Assembly (NCBI GenBank): GCA_009773355.1
Contig: WRPG01000019.1
Coordinates: forward strand, 106,888-170,887
Source: Limisphaerales bacterium
GTDB taxonomy: Bacteria > Verrucomicrobiota > Verrucomicrobiia > Limisphaerales > SXTU01
Direction: 5' to 3'
DNA: 64,000 bases
A program made the translations under genes and the position numbers. This document shows, piece by piece, positions 1-9,559 of this stretch (positions are counted from its first letter, which is position 1; each line of letters starts with the position of its first letter). A model generated the notes under the pieces. That model was not told the DNA's origin. It saw only the letters and a program-made list of their open reading frames with translations, and did no database searches.

Positions 1-54
1 ACCGCGGCCGTCCACGCCCAGCTCGGCTTGAGCTACCATCCGCCCTCCAGGTGA
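1..54 (+). CDS. Possible C-terminal end of an upstream gene (cut by window edge)
   Basis: Frame 1 is open from the window edge to a TGA at 52-54 and gives a 17-residue tail ending HAQLGLSYHPPSR. The TGA overlaps a GTG at 51 (GTGA), as in coupled genes, which is the only support. Too short to assign; it may equally be non-coding. Confidence 0.25.
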   Translation, partial: TAAVHAQLGLSYHPPSR

Positions 55-74
55 ACCCACCACCCGACGTGACC

Positions 75-3000
75 ATGCTCCGAAGACTCTTTCACGAACG
101 CAGCGCGGAAGCCATCGCCCGCCGCCCGCTCAACCGGACGTGGGTGCCCGGGCTCCTGGCCGTGCTGGCCTGGACCCTCCCCGCGCGCGCTGCTGATGGG
201 CCGGACGCATCGGCTCGCTGGCTCGTCGCGCCCGTGGCAGAAGTCCGCGCCGCCGCAGAACGAGGCGACGCCGCCGCGCAATTCGCGTTCGGCGAACGCC
301 AACTGCGCGGTCGCGACGGCAAGGCGGACGTTGTCGAAGCGTATCGTTGGACTGAACTCGCGGCGGCGCAAGGTCAGGTGGAAGCGCAACTGCGTCTCGG
401 CATGCGCTACGAACAGGGCATCGGCTGCGCGGTGGATTTGACGCTCGCCCGCGAGTGGTTTGAACGCGCGGCGGAGAAGGGTGAGGCCGGCGCGATGCTG
501 GGATTGGCCCGGGTTCGGAGCACGGTGGTCATCGGCGCGGAGCTGGATTCCGCCGCGGCGCTCGACGGGTGGCGGAAGGCGGCTGCGACCGGAGTGCGGG
601 ATGGTCATTGGCATCTGGCCAAGGCTTTGAAATCCGGAGCGGTCCGCAACCCTGCATTGGCAGCCGAACGCCGCAAGCCGCTCGAAGTGCTCGCGTTGGC
701 CGGCGATGCCGTCGCGCAGGCGGAGGTGGGCAACCTGCACGTCGAAGGCACCTTCGCGCGCCCGGTGGTCACGGAGACCGTCCTGTATTGGTGTCAGTTG
801 GCGCTACGCAACGGCGTTGGTGGGAACGCGGAGCGGCGCTACGTCAATCTGGCGCTCAAGAACCTGCCGCCTGAGAAGGTGACGGAAGTGGAGAGGCGCG
901 TGGCGGCGTTTCAACCGGCACCGGTGAAAGGTTTTTCGGCCGGCGTGCAATCGGCCCTGCATCTGGACGGGCCGCGCCCGCCGGGGTGCGCGTCGCCCGG
1001 CAGCGTGACGCAGTTTGCCCAAACGCGGCAGCAGGCGGAGGGCGGCGACGCGGCGGCGCAGTTGCAGCTCGCGCTGGCCTTTCACCATTCCGATGGCTGG
1101 GATGACGCGGGGCACAACCAACTCGGCGGCGTGACGATTGTGAACGGCCGCGTGGCGAAGATTTCGCCCCGCCCTCCACCGAAGCACCTCGAAGCTGCGG
1201 CGCGCTGGTATCGCGCGGCGGCTAGCAATGGGGTCGCGGCGGCTGGAACGCAGCTCGGCTACATGGCTGTTAACGGCCAGCTCAACGACGCCGACTTGGC
1301 CTTCGCGGTGGCCGGCGTGCAGCGTCAATCGGCGGCAGGCGACATGGCGGCGCACCTCCAACTGGCGAACTTGCACCTCGCGAGCCGGGGCGTCCCGAAG
1401 AACATTCCGGAGGCAGTGCGCCTGCTCACACTCGCGGCCGAGGGCAAGAACCGGGACGCGATGTATCAGCTCGCGATGCTGCATCACACCGGCGCGCTGG
1501 TGCCCGTGAATCTGGGCGAGTCGGCGCGTTGGATGCGGCTGGCGGCGCAAGCGGGTCAGCCACTCGCCGCGCGTCAGTTGCGGGACTTGTTCGGTCAGGC
1601 GGTGCCAACCGCTGCGAAGCCGGCGACTTCCACGTCGGCGCGAAAGGCCGCGCGGCTCGCGTTGGTGCCGGTGGGCAATTCGCTCCGGCCGATGGCTGAC
1701 TTGCTCACAGCTTCATTCAGCGCGTTGCCGGATGTCACCTTGCTGGAGCGGGCGGAGATTGAGCGGGTGATTCGCGAGCAGTCCTTGGCCGCCACGCTGG
1801 GTCGCGACCCGTTGAAGCTCGGCCAACTGCTCGGGGCGGACGGCGTCTTGCTGCTGGAAACCAACACGGTCGGAAATGTCGCGATGGCCGGGGCGCGGCT
1901 CGTTGCAGTAGGCCCCGGCGTCGTGCTGGGAGAATGGCTGGCTCCGTTCCCGGTTCAGGACGCGGCGGGCTGGAGCGCCCGGGTGACGAAGGACGCGGCC
2001 CCGAAGCTGAACAAGCTCGCCGTGTCACGCGCTCAGGCCACGCCGATTTCGCTGCTCGGCGTGCGGATGGTGGTGAACGCGCCTGACACGCTGGCGGTGC
2101 AACAGGGCTTGTCGCGGCTGCTCGCGCATCGCCTCACGCAGGAGCCGGAGCTTTTTGTGCTGGAGCGGCAACGCATCGAACGGCTCGGCGCGGAGAAGAT
2201 GTTTTCCCCCGAGGTGGAGACGCCGTTCTGGAGTGGCAGCCACCTGATTGACGGCACCATCGAGCCGGACTTGAACACGCCGGGCGTGCTGACGGTGCGG
2301 CTGCAACTGGCTTCCCCCGGCACTGCGCCCGTGACGCTTTCCACCACGGGCGCACGCAACAATCTGGCCGCGCTGACGGAGTCGCTCGCCGGCAAGGTGC
2401 TGACGGCGTTGCAAAAAACTCCGTCCGCCCAGTGGCAGCCGGAGGCGGAAGCGCAGCGGTTTTGGGAGGAAGCCTCGTGGGCCAGACGCTGGGGCCAGTG
2501 GCGACCGGCGGCGGCGGCGATGGAGTCAGCGTGGGCGCTCGGGCTGCGCGGTTCCAACCACGCGGCCTTTCGGATGGAGGTGCTGCTCGGGTGCGTGCAG
2601 CCGGGCGGGCTGCGATGGTCTCCGACTGTGGATATGCCGGCTTTGATGCGCCAGCCACCGGACTTGGCAAACTTGGAGTTCACCCTCCGGGCCTTGGACG
2701 CGCTGCACGACCAGTTGGCGAACCGCACGCCGGGGGAGCGGGCCGCACAGCCCGCATGGGCGGCTTACGGGACTGCGGCGCTGGTCTTCGCCGGACGCGT
2801 GCTGGAGGACTTTTACCTCGCGCCGGAGCATCGCCGGGACGCGGGCGACGGCTTGGAAATGCTGCGCGCGCAGGCACGGAGCACGTCGGCCCTCCTGCAC
2901 AGCATCCCGGCGATGACCAACGGCTCGGCCCGCTGGGAGGCCATCAGTTATCAATTCCGGCAAGACGTGCTGGGGCGTTCCGCGCTCGGTTACGTGTCCG

Positions 3001-5663
3001 AGCAAATCCGGCTCGATGCCGTCGAAGGACCGGGGAAAGCTTATTGGCAAACCGAGCTGCCTGACATGCCGGCGGAGCACAAGCACCGGATGCGGGCCGA
3101 GACATTTGCGGAACAGCGATGGCAGTTCGTCACGAGTGCTGCAAGCCGGCAAGTCGCGTGGACTCCGGCGGAGCGCCAATCGCTGCGGGCCAAGTGGCAG
3201 GAGCATCTGGCCGCGCTCGCGAATTCCCCCGATGCGGTCGAGCAGTTGGAAGGCTTGGCCTGCTCGCTCATTCCGCCGGGCGGAGGTGTCCACATCCAGC
3301 CGGAGCCAGACGCGGCGGTGGTGGAAGCCATCCGCCGCCTGTCCGATGCGGCTTGGCTGCATCGCGAGGCGCTCTTCGCCGGCCGACTCGCGGCGCACAC
3401 CTGGCATCAACTGCGCGCGCTCTGCCTCGCGCGGTTGCGGCTTACGGCGGAGAATTACGACTTGGACAAGGTGCCGGAGTTCTTCGAGCCGCTGGATGAC
3501 CGGCTCCGCGATTACGCTGCGACGCAGGGGACGGCGCGCGCCTTGGAATTCCTTCGCACCGCCACGGCTCCGGACTTGACGCGCTTCCTCGAACTCGTCG
3601 CGTTGCCCAACTTCAACGCCTCGCAGCGCGCTGAACTGCTGCTGGAGGGGCGGCGCCATCAGGAACGGCTGCGGGTGCAAGGTCTGGAGCCGTTGCTCGC
3701 CAGATTCGGAAGCGTGACTGGCCCGAACTCCGTCGCCTCTCTCACCGCGCCGCCGCCGGCCCCAGCGGCTCCTCCGCGCGGCTCGCCCGCTGCCGACGCT
3801 CTGAGCGTCACGCGGTTTTGGATGGCACCCGAGTTTCGCAAGTCACCGGCGGAGGTCGTCGGGTATCGCCTGCCGGCAAGCCTCGTGGTGGAAAGCAAAC
3901 GTGCTGAAATCCACGAGTGGTTATGGGCGGACGACCGCGTGTGGGTTGCCTGGCGGCATGACATGAAACTCTACTGGCCGGGGGAGGGTTTCATGCTGCC
4001 GGCCTGCAGCCATCTCGCGAGCTACTCGCTGCCAGATTTCAGTGGCGACTTGAACCCGCCACCACTTCCTCCCGAGGTCGAATTGCCGGGGCTGTATCAA
4101 CCCGCGCCCAACCTGCCGCAGGGGCGCTTCGCGGTGGTGGGTGGACAGGCATTCGCGAGCGCCACCAACACAGTGTGGCGCGTCGGCAAAGGAGCCGCCG
4201 GGCCGCTCAAACTCGAGTTGGCCGGCCAGCCTCTGATCGCCAGCGTGCATGGGCGGTTGATTATCGGAGCGAAGGACGAGCTGTATGTCCACGACGTGAA
4301 GGCTGGCACGACGGAGCTGCTGGGCAGCGGACGGCGTCGGCCAGCGGTGACTCCGGCAGATGGGTTCGCCTTGGGATTGGGGCAGGCGGTCGAACTACCC
4401 GGCCAGAAAATGCGCGTGGCGTTCTCCGCCACGGCCGGTTGCTATGACTACGACTTCGCAAGCCGGCAATGGACGGCCATTGCGTCTCCGGTCGCCTATG
4501 CTCGCCGCAATGTGGGCGAGGCCTGGACGGCCACGACGTTTGGCAACAACCACGCCATCATGCACCTGCTGCCCAACTCCGGCACCAACTGGCAGCTCGC
4601 GTCGCTCCGCCTGCCCGCACCGCCGCAGGACTTGGGCTTCTTCATGACCGCGTCCTCCCCGCCCGGTGCGCCGCTGTGGCATCCCACCGATGGCTCGCTC
4701 GCCCCGGCGGGACTGGCGGCCACCTCGTTCTCGAACCAACTTTGGACCATCACCGGTTTGGAGTTTCATTTGGGGCACACCAATCAGGACACGTTCATGC
4801 TGTCCTCGAACGGATGCCACGTCCGGCTCTCCGCGTGGCGCACGGATTTGGCCCTGCCGGCGACGATTCCCCTCTGGCTGGAGTTGCCGACCAATGCGAT
4901 GTCGCGCTTGAGCGTCGGGCTGGCACGGTCCCGCTCCTACCTCGGCAAGCTCGCAACCTCCACGGGCGCGCTGCTGGCCACGCCGCCGGGACTGCTGTAT
5001 CGCGCCGAGGGGATGCCGGGCTTCTGGTTCATCCCGTGGAGCGAAGTGTTGCCGCGCGTTGAGGCGCAATTCTCGCGGCTCGCTGCCGCCCGCGCGGCCC
5101 GTCCCGCGCCCGGCAGCCATCGCGGACGCCAACTGTTGCACACCTACGACCTGAACGGAGATGACCGGCTGGACGGCACGGAGTTCGCCTCGCTCCTCTC
5201 CGGAGAAAAACTGTCCGCTGACGCAAACATGGCGCGCTCGCAGTTCAGGTCCCTGTTCAACAATGCCGACCGCAACCGCGACAGCCGACTGGATGGAGAG
5301 GAGTTGCTCTCGACTGCGGATTACATCCGGGCACGCGCAGCGGGTGGAACCCAGGCCAGGCCTGGCGCACAGGGTTTTCGCCCACCAGGTTTTCCGGGCG
5401 CTGGCGCACCCGGCGGCCTTCCGCCCCGGCCGGGTTTTCCCTTCAGCCCGAAGCTGACCACCGCTCCGGGGCAAGTGCCACAAGGCCCGCCGCCACCAGA
5501 AATCCTCGAACGCTACGACCAGAACAAGAACGGCAAGATGGATCCGGACGAGATGCAGGCGTTCATGCGCGACATGAGGAGCGGCAAATCGCCCCGTCCC
5601 CGCGGAACCAACGCGCCGCCCGGCGCGCCCGCGCCCGCGCCGAAAGCGCCGGCCAAACCTTGA
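75..5663 (+). CDS. Giant secreted Sel1-repeat / CsgG-LpoB-like / EF-hand protein
   Basis: A protein of about 1862 residues if translation starts at the ATG at 75 (a GTG at 51 is the alternative). A signal peptide is visible (GLLAVLAWTLPARA then ADG). Two blocks of Sel1-type TPR repeats lie near residues 60-150 and 320-505 (AAAQF, YRWTELAAAQG, WMRLAAQAGQ patterns). Residues about 520-735 resemble the CsgG/LpoB fold in two halves (VTLLERAEIERVIREQ; LFVLERQRIERL, then a Ser-Gly-Ser-His-Leu-Ile-Asp-Gly stretch). A propeller-like region occupies about 1270-1640. Three EF-hand loops end the protein: DLNGDDRLDGTE, DRNRDSRLDGEE and DQNKNGKMDPDE, near residues 1700, 1740 and 1822. The tail is Pro/Ala-rich. 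Envelope location and calcium binding are inferred; the overall role is unknown. The next gene, also Sel1-rich, starts 12 bases after the stop. Confidence 0.8.
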   Translation: MLRRLFHERSAEAIARRPLNRTWVPGLLAVLAWTLPARAADGPDASARWLVAPVAEVRAAAERGDAAAQFAFGERQLRGRDGKADVVEAYRWTELAAAQGQVEAQLRLGMRYEQGIGCAVDLTLAREWFERAAEKGEAGAMLGLARVRSTVVIGAELDSAAALDGWRKAAATGVRDGHWHLAKALKSGAVRNPALAAERRKPLEVLALAGDAVAQAEVGNLHVEGTFARPVVTETVLYWCQLALRNGVGGNAERRYVNLALKNLPPEKVTEVERRVAAFQPAPVKGFSAGVQSALHLDGPRPPGCASPGSVTQFAQTRQQAEGGDAAAQLQLALAFHHSDGWDDAGHNQLGGVTIVNGRVAKISPRPPPKHLEAAARWYRAAASNGVAAAGTQLGYMAVNGQLNDADLAFAVAGVQRQSAAGDMAAHLQLANLHLASRGVPKNIPEAVRLLTLAAEGKNRDAMYQLAMLHHTGALVPVNLGESARWMRLAAQAGQPLAARQLRDLFGQAVPTAAKPATSTSARKAARLALVPVGNSLRPMADLLTASFSALPDVTLLERAEIERVIREQSLAATLGRDPLKLGQLLGADGVLLLETNTVGNVAMAGARLVAVGPGVVLGEWLAPFPVQDAAGWSARVTKDAAPKLNKLAVSRAQATPISLLGVRMVVNAPDTLAVQQGLSRLLAHRLTQEPELFVLERQRIERLGAEKMFSPEVETPFWSGSHLIDGTIEPDLNTPGVLTVRLQLASPGTAPVTLSTTGARNNLAALTESLAGKVLTALQKTPSAQWQPEAEAQRFWEEASWARRWGQWRPAAAAMESAWALGLRGSNHAAFRMEVLLGCVQPGGLRWSPTVDMPALMRQPPDLANLEFTLRALDALHDQLANRTPGERAAQPAWAAYGTAALVFAGRVLEDFYLAPEHRRDAGDGLEMLRAQARSTSALLHSIPAMTNGSARWEAISYQFRQDVLGRSALGYVSEQIRLDAVEGPGKAYWQTELPDMPAEHKHRMRAETFAEQRWQFVTSAASRQVAWTPAERQSLRAKWQEHLAALANSPDAVEQLEGLACSLIPPGGGVHIQPEPDAAVVEAIRRLSDAAWLHREALFAGRLAAHTWHQLRALCLARLRLTAENYDLDKVPEFFEPLDDRLRDYAATQGTARALEFLRTATAPDLTRFLELVALPNFNASQRAELLLEGRRHQERLRVQGLEPLLARFGSVTGPNSVASLTAPPPAPAAPPRGSPAADALSVTRFWMAPEFRKSPAEVVGYRLPASLVVESKRAEIHEWLWADDRVWVAWRHDMKLYWPGEGFMLPACSHLASYSLPDFSGDLNPPPLPPEVELPGLYQPAPNLPQGRFAVVGGQAFASATNTVWRVGKGAAGPLKLELAGQPLIASVHGRLIIGAKDELYVHDVKAGTTELLGSGRRRPAVTPADGFALGLGQAVELPGQKMRVAFSATAGCYDYDFASRQWTAIASPVAYARRNVGEAWTATTFGNNHAIMHLLPNSGTNWQLASLRLPAPPQDLGFFMTASSPPGAPLWHPTDGSLAPAGLAATSFSNQLWTITGLEFHLGHTNQDTFMLSSNGCHVRLSAWRTDLALPATIPLWLELPTNAMSRLSVGLARSRSYLGKLATSTGALLATPPGLLYRAEGMPGFWFIPWSEVLPRVEAQFSRLAAARAARPAPGSHRGRQLLHTYDLNGDDRLDGTEFASLLSGEKLSADANMARSQFRSLFNNADRNRDSRLDGEELLSTADYIRARAAGGTQARPGAQGFRPPGFPGAGAPGGLPPRPGFPFSPKLTTAPGQVPQGPPPPEILERYDQNKNGKMDPDEMQAFMRDMRSGKSPRPRGTNAPPGAPAPAPKAPAKP

Positions 5664-5674
5664 CGCGCCCCGCC

Positions 5675-7069
5675 ATGAAACTGTCCTTGATTGCCTTGCT
5701 CCTGTCCGCCGCGCTGCTGGCTTCCGCCGCCGAGCCGCCCATCGCCGCCCTAAACTTCCACGCGCTGTCCGCTCGCTGGGCCAAGCGTCCCGCCGCCGAG
5801 GTTGAAGCCGATGCCGCGCGGGGCGACGCCGTCGCGCAGTTTTACCTCAGCCAACTCCTCCTCACCGGACGCGGCGTGCCCCGCGACGACGCGCGCGGGC
5901 TGATACTCCTCCGCCAGTCCGCCACGCAAGGCAACGCCGAGGCAATGGCCGAGCTGGGCCGCCGCCAGCTCTTCGGCGAAGGCCTGCCGGAAAACTTCGA
6001 CGAAGCCCTGCGCCTCGCCCGCGCCGCCGCGAGCCGGAGCAACGGAGCCGGGCTGCACCTGCTCGGGCAGTTGCAGGCGTCGGGCATCGGCATGGCCGCC
6101 GATGCCGCTGCGGCCTTCAAATTGTATGAGCAGGCCGCCGCCGCCGGCAGTCCGGTCGCCATGCGCACCATCGGACGCATCCATCTGGAAGGGCGGTTCG
6201 GTTTCAAGCCCGACGCCGCCGAGGCAAACCGCTGTTATCACCGTGCCGCCGAGGCCGGCCTGCCCGCCGCGATGAACGCGTATGGCTACAGCCTCTTCAC
6301 CGGCCGGGGCGTCCCCAAAGACACGAAGGCGGGCCTGAACTGGATTCTCCGCGCCGCCGCGAATGGCGAGGTGGGCGCACTCCGCATGCTCGGCGAGCAG
6401 GGACAGTTGGATGCCGCCACCCAACTGGCTGCCTGGCGGGACGCCGCCCGAGCCGGCAATGCCGACGCGCTATTTCGTCTGGCCCGCCTCCTCGCGACGG
6501 GCGAATTGGAGCCGAAGGACAGCACGGAGACGCCGCACCGCCTGCTCCAGGCCGCCGCCGAGGGCGAGCACATCGAGGCGGCGCTGATGCTCGGCGACCG
6601 CTACCGCTGGGGCTACGGCGGGCCGCGCGACTTGGTGGCCGCCTCGCGCTGGTTTCTGCACGGCGCGTCGTTTGTCGGCGGGCTGGGCGACACGTCCGCA
6701 AAGCTGAGCATCAGCGGTGGCTCCAAGGATCCGGCCCTGCCCGGCGGGCTGAACAACTGGTTCGACGAGGGAAACTGGAAGGCACGTCGCTCCACTCCCG
6801 ACGATGCCTTGCTCGCCGAGGTGATGGACCACTACCTGCGTGCCGCTGAAGCGCGCGACGCCGCCGCAATGCGGGTGCTCGCCGGTTTCTACCAGCGCGG
6901 CCAGCATGTGCCAAAGGATCCGGTGGAAGCTTCCGCGTGGCTGCTGCTGGCCCGGCAGCACAGCCCCGCTGCCGCCGCCGAGGCGGACGCCGCGCTGCGA
7001 TCGCTCTCTCCGGAGCACCAGCAACAAGCCCGCGCCCGCGTGCGCCAGCTCATCAAGCGCACGCTTTGA
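5675..7069 (+). CDS. Secreted Sel1-repeat (TPR-like) protein
   Basis: 464 residues from the ATG at 5675, which is preferred over an upstream TTG at 5660 because it directly begins a signal peptide (MKLSLIALLLSAALLASA then AEPP). Nearly all of the mature protein is Sel1 repeats of about 36 residues, for example AMAELGRRQLFGEGLPEN, AMNAYGYSLFTGRGVPKD and AMRVLAGFYQRGQHVPKD. Sel1 proteins are scaffolds for protein-protein contacts; the partner here is most simply the giant Sel1/CsgG-like protein 12 bases upstream, with which it forms a probable operon. No catalytic motif is visible. Confidence 0.85.
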   Translation: MKLSLIALLLSAALLASAAEPPIAALNFHALSARWAKRPAAEVEADAARGDAVAQFYLSQLLLTGRGVPRDDARGLILLRQSATQGNAEAMAELGRRQLFGEGLPENFDEALRLARAAASRSNGAGLHLLGQLQASGIGMAADAAAAFKLYEQAAAAGSPVAMRTIGRIHLEGRFGFKPDAAEANRCYHRAAEAGLPAAMNAYGYSLFTGRGVPKDTKAGLNWILRAAANGEVGALRMLGEQGQLDAATQLAAWRDAARAGNADALFRLARLLATGELEPKDSTETPHRLLQAAAEGEHIEAALMLGDRYRWGYGGPRDLVAASRWFLHGASFVGGLGDTSAKLSISGGSKDPALPGGLNNWFDEGNWKARRSTPDDALLAEVMDHYLRAAEARDAAAMRVLAGFYQRGQHVPKDPVEASAWLLLARQHSPAAAAEADAALRSLSPEHQQQARARVRQLIKRTL

Positions 7070-7106
7070 CGATGGCGAGCGAGGCTTGTGCGCGTGCTGG
7101 CCTTCC

Positions 7107-8270
7107 TCACTGTTTCACGCGCAATCCCACGAGCCCCATCAGTCCCGCCAGCAGCAGCGCCGTGACGCCGAATGCGCCGGCGTGGGGTTGGGCAGGCGCG
7201 AGATAGAGCGCGCCGGCGCCGACGGCGGGGCCGAGGCAGATGCCGAGGCCGATGGCGGCCTCGTGGATGCCGCCGTGCTCGCCCTGCGTCTCACCCACGT
7301 CCATCGAGTAAAAGAGCGAGGCGTAGTAGAGCAGGCCGGTGGCGAGACCGAAGACGACTTGCGCCGCGAGCAGGCCGGCGAAGGATTTCCCCAGCAGCAG
7401 CACGACGTAGCTGGCGATGAGCGCGATGAAAGCCGCGAGCATCCAGCGGAATCGGTAGTGCCAGCCGCCCCATTGCCAGAGCAGGAAGAACGTGCCAAGT
7501 CGCGCCAGGAACCACACCGCCCAGAACCAGCCGCTTTGCGCGACGCTCAAGCCGAGTTCTGCCGAGCGGCCAGGCACCACGGCAAGAAAGGAGTGAATGG
7601 CGATGTAGGCAAAGGGATTGGCCAGCCACGCCATCTTGAGGAAGGTCGCGGGCGAGACGGGCTGGTGGAGCGCGGCATCCTCCGGATGATGCGGCATGCT
7701 GGGCGCGGGCGCGGCAGGCGAGTCGGGCAACCGTTCCAGCCAGAGCGTGAGCGCGAACTGAAGCGCGAGGATGCCGCTGGGAATCCAGAACAGGCTGCGC
7801 GGGCCGAGCCATTCAAACAACGAACCACCGGCGAAATACATCAGGCCCGCGCAACTGGACCAGGTGAGATTGTAGACGCCGACCATGCGCTTGGTGCCGT
7901 CGTCGGACTCGCCGTGCGTGGCGAAGGCTTCGAGGGCGGGCCAGGTGAAGCACATCGCAACGGTCCAGAGAGCGACCGTGACCAGCACGCCCGCCACCGA
8001 GGGCAGGAAGCCGCCGGCGAACAGTGTGACGGCCATGCCGGCGAAACCAACTTTCAGCGAGGTCGTCAGGCCGCGTCGCTCGGCGAAGCGTCCGCCGAAC
8101 CACGCCGCCGGGACGTAGATGAGACCGTGGAGCGCGCAGGTGAGCAGGTTCTCGCGGTTGCCGAAGCCGTGCTGCTGCTGGAGCAGGAAGAACACGTAGT
8201 TGCCGAAGTAGGAGCACGCCAGCGTGTTCAGCGCGGTGAGCAGGAAGCCGATGGCTTTGCGGGGCGGCAT
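7107..8270 (-). CDS. MFS transporter
   Basis: 387 residues of alternating hydrophobic helices with the usual 12-segment look and a conserved loop after helix 2 (GGRFAERRG). It should be a cytoplasmic-membrane secondary transporter; the substrate cannot be read from sequence. The ATG at 8270 (MPPRKAIGFLLTAL) is preferred to a GTG at 8291, because the extra codons lie in a decamer repeat that fills the whole upstream gap. It is transcribed away from the Nudix gene on the same strand, about 110 bases downstream of that gene's stop. Confidence 0.85.
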   Translation of the reverse strand: MPPRKAIGFLLTALNTLACSYFGNYVFFLLQQQHGFGNRENLLTCALHGLIYVPAAWFGGRFAERRGLTTSLKVGFAGMAVTLFAGGFLPSVAGVLVTVALWTVAMCFTWPALEAFATHGESDDGTKRMVGVYNLTWSSCAGLMYFAGGSLFEWLGPRSLFWIPSGILALQFALTLWLERLPDSPAAPAPSMPHHPEDAALHQPVSPATFLKMAWLANPFAYIAIHSFLAVVPGRSAELGLSVAQSGWFWAVWFLARLGTFFLLWQWGGWHYRFRWMLAAFIALIASYVVLLLGKSFAGLLAAQVVFGLATGLLYYASLFYSMDVGETQGEHGGIHEAAIGLGICLGPAVGAGALYLAPAQPHAGAFGVTALLLAGLMGLVGLRVKQ

Positions 8271-8271
8271 G

Positions 8272-8390
8272 GGGAAACCACTAATGGACACGAAGGGACA
8301 CTAATTCAAACGGGACGGCGTGAAACCAGTGCAGGACGACGGGCATTCCCATCCGTGTCTATTCGTGTGCATTCGTGGTCAAACCTCCTC
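8272..8390. repeat. Inverted pair of 10-nt-period repeats
   Basis: Two short arrays with a period of ten bases face each other. On the minus strand one reads ACGAATGCAC ACGAATAGAC and the other, on the plus strand, ACTAATGGAC ACGAAGGGAC. They fill the space between the Nudix gene and the MFS start; the Nudix stop codon lies inside the right array. Confidence 0.7.
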
Positions 8391-8831
8391 AATTGCTTTC
8401 CGGCAATACCACTTCACGGCGTTGGTCATGGGTGGCTGGAGGGCGTCGAACTCCTCGGCGCTGCACCAGCGGATGTCGTGGTGCTCCTCGGTCGCCAGCG
8501 TCACGTCGCCGCCGAGGGGGCGCGCCCAGTAAATCATGCCGATGTGCTCGTGGGTGTCGGTGATGCGGTGGATGTCGAGGAAGCGCGGGGCGATGAGCGC
8601 GCGGGTGCCGGGTTCCGTGGTGGGCGGACGCTCGCCGAGGAGTTCCACGTCCAGGCCGCTCTCCTCCTTGGCCTCGCGGAGCGCGGCGATTTCCGGGTCT
8701 TCATCCAACTCGATGTGCCCGCCGAGCGGCAACCATTTGCCCAGCTTGCGGTGCAGGATGAGCAGCACCTTCGCGTCGTGGACGACGAAGATGGCGACGG
8801 TGAAGTCTATCTTTTCGTGGATGTGGGCCAT
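8379..8831 (-). CDS. Nudix hydrolase
   Basis: 150 residues. A complete Nudix box GX5EX7REUXEEXGU is present at residues 38-60 (GHIELDEDPEIAALREAKEE followed by SGL), which binds the divalent metal and catalyses hydrolysis of nucleoside diphosphate-linked substrates. The fold length is usual for a single-domain Nudix enzyme. Substrate unknown; house-cleaning or NTP sanitising is the family default. It lies between an FmdB-type gene and an MFS transporter on the same strand, separated from both by short-period repeats. Confidence 0.9.
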   Translation of the reverse strand: MAHIHEKIDFTVAIFVVHDAKVLLILHRKLGKWLPLGGHIELDEDPEIAALREAKEESGLDVELLGERPPTTEPGTRALIAPRFLDIHRITDTHEHIGMIYWARPLGGDVTLATEEHHDIRWCSAEEFDALQPPMTNAVKWYCRKAIEEV

Positions 8832-8840
8832 GGAGGGGAA

Positions 8841-8934
8841 GTATTCAGTAACCAGTGTTCAGTTTTCAGTCAGACCGGCGCGAGGGGACTGAATACTGGT
8901 TACTGATGACTGAACACTGAAAACTGGTTCAGTA
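8841..8934. repeat. Inverted heptamer array (GTxxTCA / xACTGAx)
   Basis: The left half reads in seven-base steps GTATTCA GTAACCA and then GTGTTCA GTTTTCA; the right half is the opposite orientation, TACTGGT TACTGAT GACTGAA and so on. The halves can pair into a long imperfect stem. The stop codon of the FmdB-type gene lies inside the right half. Confidence 0.85.
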
Positions 8935-9429
8935 ATCGTAAAGGCCGCTGTCGTGCGAATAATTGCCGCCGGCTCCGCCGGGTCCTCCTTCGCCGCCCAT
9001 GAGGTCGCCGAGCACGTCGCCCATGTCGGCCTCGATCTTCTCGGGATCTTCGCCGGCTTCGAGACGCTTGATGGCGATGTCGAGCTCCTTGGGCATCGTG
9101 CCGGGCGGCATGATGTCCTTCATCTTGCGCATCATGTGCGCCATGTGCTTGGGGTTGTTCTCGTCGAGATGCTCCATGTCGCGTTCCATCTCGCGCATGG
9201 CCTGCTCGACTCGCGGATCATCCATGTCGGGCATGGGCGGGCCGTCATCGCCCCCGGGCTTGGCGGTGGGTTCCTTAAGGCCCTTCGACATGGCGAAGCG
9301 GCTCATCTGCTTGCGCATCTTCTTGTTGCCGCACTTGGGGCAGACGGGCGTGCGGTCGGGGTTGATGCGCTTGGAGAGGAAATTGAAAATCACCCGGCAC
9401 TTCGGGCAGGCGAATTCGTAGATGGGCAT
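8929..9429 (-). CDS. FmdB-type zinc-ribbon protein
   Basis: 166 residues beginning MPIYEFACPKC, the hallmark of the FmdB/CxxC_CxxC_SSSS family. The four zinc ligands are C8, C11, C30 and C33. The remainder is charged and Met-rich (MREMERDMEHLDE, HMAHMMRKMKD) and ends in a Gly-rich tail. FmdB was described as a regulator of formamidase expression, but most members are uncharacterised small zinc proteins, so a function should not be taken from the name. The last residues and the stop lie in a heptamer repeat. Confidence 0.85.
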   Translation of the reverse strand: MPIYEFACPKCRVIFNFLSKRINPDRTPVCPKCGNKKMRKQMSRFAMSKGLKEPTAKPGGDDGPPMPDMDDPRVEQAMREMERDMEHLDENNPKHMAHMMRKMKDIMPPGTMPKELDIAIKRLEAGEDPEKIEADMGDVLGDLMGGEGGPGGAGGNYSHDSGLYDY

Positions 9430-9437
9430 GGGCTAAG

Positions 9438-9508
9438 GCGTAATGCGTAAAACGTAAGGGCGGTCATACGCCCGTGGCCCTTACGCATGACGCATTACGT
9501 TTTACGGG
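9438..9508. repeat. Inverted heptamer array (GCGTAAT family)
   Basis: Seven-base units GCGTAAT GCGTAAA ACGTAAG face the opposite-strand units CTTACGC ATGACGC ATTACGT TTTACGG, forming a stem-loop just upstream of the FmdB-type start and about 50 bases after the korB stop. Confidence 0.8.
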
Positions 9509-9559
9509 CCGCGCAAGCAAGGCCGGTGAGGGCCTCAAGACTACTCGTCGCCCTCCGCC

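Noticed and set aside
8841..9508. Arrays considered as CRISPR
   Set aside because: Units are seven bases, tandem, with no spacers; no cas gene in the window.
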